Assembly: GCA_963556195.1 (NCBI GenBank)
Contig: OY744531.1
Span: forward strand, 54,048,200-54,112,199
Origin: Sepiola atlantica
Taxonomy: Eukaryota > Mollusca > Cephalopoda > Sepiida > Sepiolidae
Direction of reading: 5' to 3'
DNA: 64,000 nt
Of this stretch, positions 58,127-64,000 are shown one piece after another (position 1 is the stretch's first letter; every line of letters starts with the position of its first letter). The notes beneath the pieces are model-generated. The model saw nothing but the letters and a program-made list of their open reading frames with translations. It had not been told where the DNA came from and did no database searches. Both the position numbers and the translations under genes were made by a program.

Positions 58127-59205
58127 GGCAAACCCAGCTTACTTCCGGCTTAAATTAAGGTCCTGGGTACGACTTCAAACTACTGCCTACCTCGCCTCTT
58201 TTTTCTTTTCTTTTTTTTTCTTTTCGCTTGGTCGGGAGGTGACGAAAGAGGTGACGATACTCACGCGAACAGAAGGTGAAACCTGATGACTTCGAACCTT
58301 TTAGACGAGTAGAGAAGGCAGTCGTTTGTTATAAATCCTTCCTCACTACTAGAGAGCGGCATTAACATTAGGACTTGCTCTCAGCCACACCTCTGTTAAC
58401 CTGTTCCGATACTATCTCTTTATTTTGTTACCAAGCTTACAGCTACCCCACTCCCCACAAGGATTATCCGTCATTAGTTACAACTGTTAATTGACTCCTC
58501 GATTTTGGTGGAGAGTCGAGAATCAGCAGTATTTATTCATCATTTTCTACCAGTCGAAAGATTTTGTCGAAAAAGTAATTGTGTATTTAATTGGTTATAT
58601 ATTGCTTAACTTCAAAGATTCGACGAGAGCATATTTTTCAACGCGATATATCCGTAACGTTTCAGATAGATGGATCATAAAAACGATACATTTTAGAATG
58701 TAAGGGAAATAACTTTTACTAAAACCTGGATTCTCTCCCTTACATTGTAATAATTCCTACCTGAAAGATAACTGGTGAACTTGGTTTTCGTATTTGCCGT
58801 AGAATCCGCTTAACGTTCTGGCATGTCGACAGACTTGTTGTTCTAGAAGATTCAGTAAATTTTAAACTTTATAACTGATTTTTTTATTTCTGTTCAAATT
58901 TGCTAGTAAAAAAAATAGTACTGTTGGAGTATTTTCAAAACATCGTTTCTAAACGAAAACTTAAGCAAATTACTCAAATGAAAATAATTTTTTTTTAAAT
59001 ACTATTTTTTTAAGTAAAACGTGAAAAATTCACATTTATGGTATCAATAATTTATTTTTCGATTGTATATAAAAACAATTTCAGTAAATAATAGCAACAA
59101 CGTATTTAACGAAAGTTACTGATATTTGCAACATTTTAACATAAATAACGGTTTAAAATACAATATTATTTTAATTTTTTTTTTTTATCATTTCAAAAGT
59201 GAGTG
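58127..59205. other. Downstream of BEL/Pao relic (unit 3)
   Basis: Counterpart of 39,004-40,080; closer to unit 2 than to unit 1. Confidence 0.35.
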
Positions 59206-59385
59206 TCCCTAATTACATGTCTCCCCACAAGGGCAAAGTTGGACACAAAGTCATTTTTATGTGGCGGATATCTAGCTCCCCTAAAAAAGGGGAACTCTTG
59301 ATGGGACAAAAGATTAAAATTGCCCCAGTCAAGAAAGATCACCTCCCCTCTGACTGAGAACGAAACAGATACTACTCTTTGATCC
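59206..59385 (+). repeat. Interspersed repeat family B (unit 3)
   Basis: Counterpart of 20,857-21,040. Confidence 0.6.
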
Positions 59386-59800
59386 CACCCGAAAGAGAGA
59401 ATACCTATCTCACCTAAAACTACCTATGTCAAAAAATTAAACGGGGAAGCAGTACTTGCGTGTATGGTGATGGCGTTGGTCAATGAGGGGGATGGGGGCA
59501 TGTCTTCATCAAGTTGTAGTGGTGGAAGGCAAGAGCCACTTTATGCTAATTTAATCTGGGAAGATGGAACGTAGGTACGTCTGCCTCGGGTTATTTATTC
59601 ATGATTCTCCTCATTACCACCGAGTAAGTTTCGACGGGCATTTCTGGGGTGCAGGTCCGTAACGGATTTGGGACGAGTTAGAGATGCGAACAGTGGTAGA
59701 CGAGTCTCTCTTAAAGAAGTTACATTCACTACGCTCGGTACCCTCAAATAGTCTTGTGTGTGTGGGGGGGGCGTGTGCGTGTGTGTGTGTATGTGTGTGT

Positions 59801-59905
59801 GCTACGAGAGCGACACAGTAGGAACAAATACCACAGACCTATCATAAGTAGCCCCTACTTATGATAGGTTTGTAGTATTTGTTCCTACTGTATCGCTCTC
59901 GTAGC
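59801..59905. repeat. 105-bp palindrome (unit 3)
   Basis: Same palindrome as in units 1 and 2. Confidence 0.85.
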
Positions 59906-59977
59906 AAAAAAAAAGACTATTCTCTGAATGAATAACACTTTTTTGATCTTCTCAAAAGAAAGAGGATTCTGTTGTTA

Positions 59978-60095
59978 CCCGGATTTAAGGTTAGTGGTAG
60001 GGTTAAGGAAATTTTTATGGGGGACGATGCCGTTGCCACCCGGACTTAGGATTAGTTGTAGGGTTAAGGTATGTTTGGAGGAAGGACACTCTGAC
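59978..60095. repeat. G-rich VNTR, two repeats (unit 3)
   Basis: Two repeats, as in unit 2. Confidence 0.8.
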
Positions 60096-60157
60096 TGAGG
60101 GTTGTTGAAGGACTCTTCCCCCGCCCCCCCCCCTAAAAAACACACTATTTATTGACC

Positions 60158-60481
60158 TTAGCAAAATAAATATTTGTCTTGCCCAGTCACCTCTAAACAC
60201 TGCAATGTGTCGCTGACCATAAGTAAAACTGGGATAGAAAACCGATCACTGTTCACCCTTGGATGGTGAATCAAAAGTACCTGCGATTTTGTCTTTAGAA
60301 GTTCACTGTCTAGCACTTCTCCGCCTATGCTGTGTTCTTTTTGATCCGAAGGAGGATTAACGGATTCTGAAAAAAAGATGCCATTCGCAAACGGCTGGAG
60401 GTAGTAGAGCATAAGATTTAGTAAAAACGATTTGATACTAATATCGACTAATAAAGTTGTTATAAATGAACAGCTCGACAT
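60158..60481 (-). CDS. Unassigned 107-codon ORF (unit 3)
   Basis: Open at the same length as units 1 and 2 with its own substitutions (TKSQVLLIHHPRV). No domain recognised. Confidence 0.3.
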   Translation of the reverse strand: MSSCSFITTLLVDISIKSFLLNLMLYYLQPFANGIFFSESVNPPSDQKEHSIGGEVLDSELLKTKSQVLLIHHPRVNSDRFSIPVLLMVSDTLQCLEVTGQDKYLFC

Positions 60482-60660
60482 TTATAACACGAGAGGTATG
60501 GCAATCACCAACATAGTATTAAACTGCTTACTATTTATTTTTGATGAAATAAAATCTTCCTCACAATAACAAAAATGAATTCTGAAAAACTTACCTGTTA
60601 CATTGTTAGAAGGGATTGATTCATTTCGCTATGAGAGTCTAACGCAGAACCCAGGGTTTT

Positions 60661-60970
60661 TAACCCACCTAATAAACTGGTATTGTCCTGGCCTTTTGGT
60701 CTGGATTTACGCCGGTCTATTGAGGGTTGCTGGTCCTGTGCAGTTCTAGGAGGTGCACCCTCCCAGGCTTTGCCTCCCCTCTTTGGGGGGAGTAAGTTTA
60801 TTGCTTACTGTCTGAGGCGCCCTACCGGGAATGCCGACGAAGCTGCCCAGGCAATTTTTAAATTGTCAGAGTGCTCACCTCGAGCGCGGGTTTATCTAAC
60901 CCTACTTTCCCGACCATGTGTCACATCTTACCTTGTGGGAGGTAGATAAATATACCAGAATGATGCCCCT
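60661..60970. other. GC-richer conserved block with ORF 60,683-60,949 (unit 3)
   Basis: Counterpart of 22,395-22,705. Confidence 0.35.
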
Positions 60971-61774
60971 GCCCGAAAACGCGGTTGCTAAAATAAAACG
61001 GGATTATTTTGACTAAACAATGAGCGAAAAATTATTTAAAGTAGATTTACATTTTAAATACTGGTGCTTCTTTAAGTAGAAACAGCGTTAGGAAATTAAA
61101 TAAGATAGTAATGATACGGTACGTCGATGTATTGTCAATTATTATTCCAATTTTGAGTGAAAACAAACAAGTGTTTTTTGTTTTTATTTAGTTTCTTCTT
61201 TTTTCAAATTTGATTAACCTGTCAAAAGGAGTTCGTACGCAAATCACTTTCACGTTAATTTGCAAGAGAAGACAAGTCGTGATGGGATAAATCATGGTTG
61301 CAATGATTACTTTAGAATGTACGTGACAATTTGGAGGACAAAATCATGCCCGGGTAGCGATCAAGACTGTCGGGATCTGAGTCGACCCAGTCTCATGATT
61401 TAGAGGTAGTGGTAGGGTAGAGACCGTAAATTCGGCTTCGCCTCGTGTACAAAATCGTATGACAGTCAAAATGGCGTAACGTACGTCTGTGTGCGTTCAC
61501 TGCCAGGCCGTGATCGTCCACTTGTTGTCATCGTCTAAAGTCGGTGATCGATTTCGACACTGGTCGCAGTGTTAATCATGTGGTCTATGTGACTGCTGCA
61601 ACAAAGGGATTTCCTCTCCAAAGAACACCACAACTCCAGTTTAAAACAAGTAACGGTGTTTTATTTTCAAAGACGTTAAAAGTTGTTTTCTTCTACTAAG
61701 CAACAGACCTGCAAATTAAGACAAACATCTTCCAACCGAACACAGTCTATTAGCTTCAAACACAAAGGTCCATT
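60971..61774. other. Non-genic stretch (unit 3)
   Basis: Counterpart of 22,706-23,500; no gene. Confidence 0.4.
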
Positions 61775-61826
<52 letters not shown>

Positions 61827-61947
61827 TATCTATCTATCTCTCTCTCTCTCCCTCTATCTATCTATCTCTCTCCCTCTATCTATCTCTCTCTCTCTCTCTC
61901 TCTCAGAATCACAGAAACCCACCTGACCTCCTTCTGCCTTTCTGCTG

Positions 61948-62025
<78 letters not shown>
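61775..62025. repeat. (CT)n and (TA)n microsatellites (unit 3)
   Basis: CT/CTAT tract 61,775-61,904, TA tract 61,950-62,023, then the hammerhead-like relic at 62,026-62,070. Confidence 0.97.
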
Positions 62026-62070
62026 ACCACACCAGATAGACAACTCGAGATCATCAGCTGTTAATCTATG

Positions 62071-62760
62071 GAAATAAAAATACTGACTGACCATGAAGTC
62101 CACAAACTGATATGAACATTAATTTTGGAAAATCTCAGATGGGACGTTATCATAGCATGAAAACTCGTATCTGAAGGGACATTATTTTTCCAAGGTCTTT
62201 AAGTTTGGTTTCTCATCATGAACCTCTATTTAAAGATGAAATAAGATTTTCAAGTGGAGAAATCAAATTTTTGGTGGTCAAACCATTTCTTGGGTGGTTT
62301 TCTATCTTTTTTAGCTAAATAATTCTCCCTTTGCAGGCCTTTCGTTTGTAGCATGCATCTATGCTCCCCCTACTTAACATTCCGCCTTGCACATGTTGAC
62401 AACTGTCATAAACTCATACAGAGGTAGAAAAATTGCCAGCACCCGAATAGCATAAAGTAAACCTTTAAATTTAGAGATGTAGATAGGTTTTTTAGATGTC
62501 ATAAAAATTGTATTTAAAAATGAACAAAAAGCATTTTTTTAAGAAATGCTGTTATAGTTTATAGGTAGTAAAAATCTACATCTATATAAAGTTAGGTATG
62601 TGTATATTTGTATTTATATAAAGTTAGTTCTATGTATATGTTTATATACTTGCGTGTACAGAAGTCACTCCTAAACTAATTAACAGACATTCATGTAAAC
62701 ATCGCACTATTCAAAAAATAAACTAGAAATCTTTTGGGGGGAGGGGGGTGTCTGTATGCG
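62071..62760. other. Non-genic AT-rich stretch (unit 3)
   Basis: Counterpart of 23,785-24,465; nothing recognised. Confidence 0.4.
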
Positions 62761-62761
62761 T

Positions 62762-64000
62762 TCTACCAAAAAAACAGCTTTTTTAAATATGGTGTCTACT
62801 AACTACATTATTGGTAAACGTGTAGTGTCCTACAAACTTCATGTGAAATATTCAGTCTACCAACTGAATTCTCTGTAAATATGCAGTCTACCAATAAACA
62901 GTTTATTAAATGTGAATGCTACAAACTAAGTTCTTATTAAATATACGGTCTATGAACAAAACTCTTGTTAAATATGCAGTCTACCAACAAAATGCTTATT
63001 AAATGTGCGGTCTACAAACTAAATACTTCTTAAGTATGCTGTCCACCAACGAAACCTTATGTTAAATATGCAGTCTACTAACAAACATATATCTAAATAT
63101 GCGGTCTACCAACACGATTATTGGTAAATATATAGCCTACCAACAAACTTCATGTTAAATATGCAGTTTACCAACAAAACTCTTGTTAAATATGCAGTCT
63201 ACCAACAAAATGCTTATTAAATATGCTACCCACTAATGAAACCTTATGTTAAATGTGTGGTCTACCAGCAAACAGCTATTTAAATATGCGATCTACTAAC
63301 ACAATTCTTGGTAAATATACAGCCTACCAACAAACTTCATGTTAAATATTCGGTTTACCAACATATTGTTTGTTAAATATGCGGTTTACCAACATAATGT
63401 TTGTTAAATGTGCAGTCTACCAGCAAAGTCTTTGTTATATCTAGCCTGCCAACAACCTGTTTAGTTCACATGCGGTCTACCAACAAAATTCTTGTCAGAT
63501 ATGCGGTCTACGAAACTGCATGTTAAATATGCGGACGACTAATACACCGCTTATTAAATATACGGTCTACCGACAAACTTCTTTTTAAATATCTGGTCTA
63601 CCAAAAAAACAGCTTAGTAAATATGCAGTCTACCAACAAATTGCTTATTAAGTATGCGGTCTACAAACAAGCTTCTTGTTAAATATACGGTCTACCAACA
63701 AAGTTCTTATATGCAATCTACTAATAATCTTTTTAATAAATATGCGATCTACCAATAAAAAATTTGTGAAATGTGCTGTCTACTCACAAACTGTATGTTA
63801 AATATGTGGTACACTCAAAATAGTTTATTAAATATGCGGTCTACAAAAAAGATATTGTTAAATATTCAATCTAAGAGCAAACTTCTTATTAAATAAGCGG
63901 TCCACTAACAATGTTTTTATTAAATATGCAGTTTACCAACAAACTGTTTAATAAATATGCTGTCTCTCAACAAAATCATTGTGAGATATGCAGTCTATAA
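62762..64000. repeat. 31-bp minisatellite (unit 3, runs off the window)
   Basis: Same monomer order as units 1 and 2 for about 40 monomers. The last part (after about 63,700) carries more private changes than the rest. Confidence 0.95.

Larger units (their letters stand above)
53055..64000. repeat. Tandem array unit 3, cut by the window end
   Basis: Begins at gttaattgatttttttgaac and follows unit order up to the minisatellite. Its lectin gene would lie beyond the window. Confidence 0.95.

Overview
The window is animal nuclear DNA: AT-rich, almost without open genes, packed with microsatellites (very long TA, GT, CT, TAA and GAA tracts) and with decayed transposons of animal type (BEL/Pao, Ty3/gypsy, hAT, LINE, 5S-derived repeats). 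Its only good host-type gene is a secreted fibrinogen-related lectin. This mixture, with TA tracts that run into hammerhead-type motifs, suggests a lophotrochozoan, most likely a mollusc and perhaps a cephalopod. The species is inference only.

Layout. Positions 1-14,200 are a unique left flank made of repeat relics: a 5S-like relic, a LINE 3' end, a 171-bp palindromic element, a minus-strand hammerhead-ribozyme candidate, a broken Ty3/gypsy integrase with its LTR, a solo-LTR-like block, a 194-bp satellite of about four copies, and a promoter-like block (NRF1-type palindrome plus a consensus splice donor) that may be the 5' end of a hAT element. From about 14,201 to the window end lies a head-to-tail tandem array of a unit of about 19.1 kb: unit 1 14,201-33,919, unit 2 33,920-53,054, unit 3 53,055 to beyond 64,000.

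Each unit holds, in order: a hAT-type transposase relic (N-terminal part on +, central part inverted on -); a 5'-truncated BEL/Pao retrotransposon (RT, RNase H, integrase) that ends in a PHD finger; an interspersed repeat that can carry a hairpin; a 105-bp palindrome; a small G-rich VNTR; a conserved unassigned minus-strand ORF; CT and TA tracts; a 31-bp minisatellite of about 1.45 kb; a two-exon fibrinogen-domain lectin gene on the minus strand, whose 3.2-kb intron is full of LINE pieces and 5S-like relics; and a TA-flanked hammerhead-type motif. Unit 3 leaves the window before reaching its lectin gene.

The lectin is the only sequence that looks kept by selection. Its two exons join in phase to 299 codons in both complete units and I see one amino-acid difference between them, while all transposon reading frames in the same units are broken. 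The array therefore looks like recent segmental amplification of an innate-immune-type lectin together with its transposon neighbourhood. Unit 1 later took a solo-LTR insertion, and part of unit 3 is a mosaic of unit-1-like and unit-2-like sequence. A haplotype-merging assembly error could also produce such an array and has to be excluded. All identities are by eye; no alignment or database search was run.
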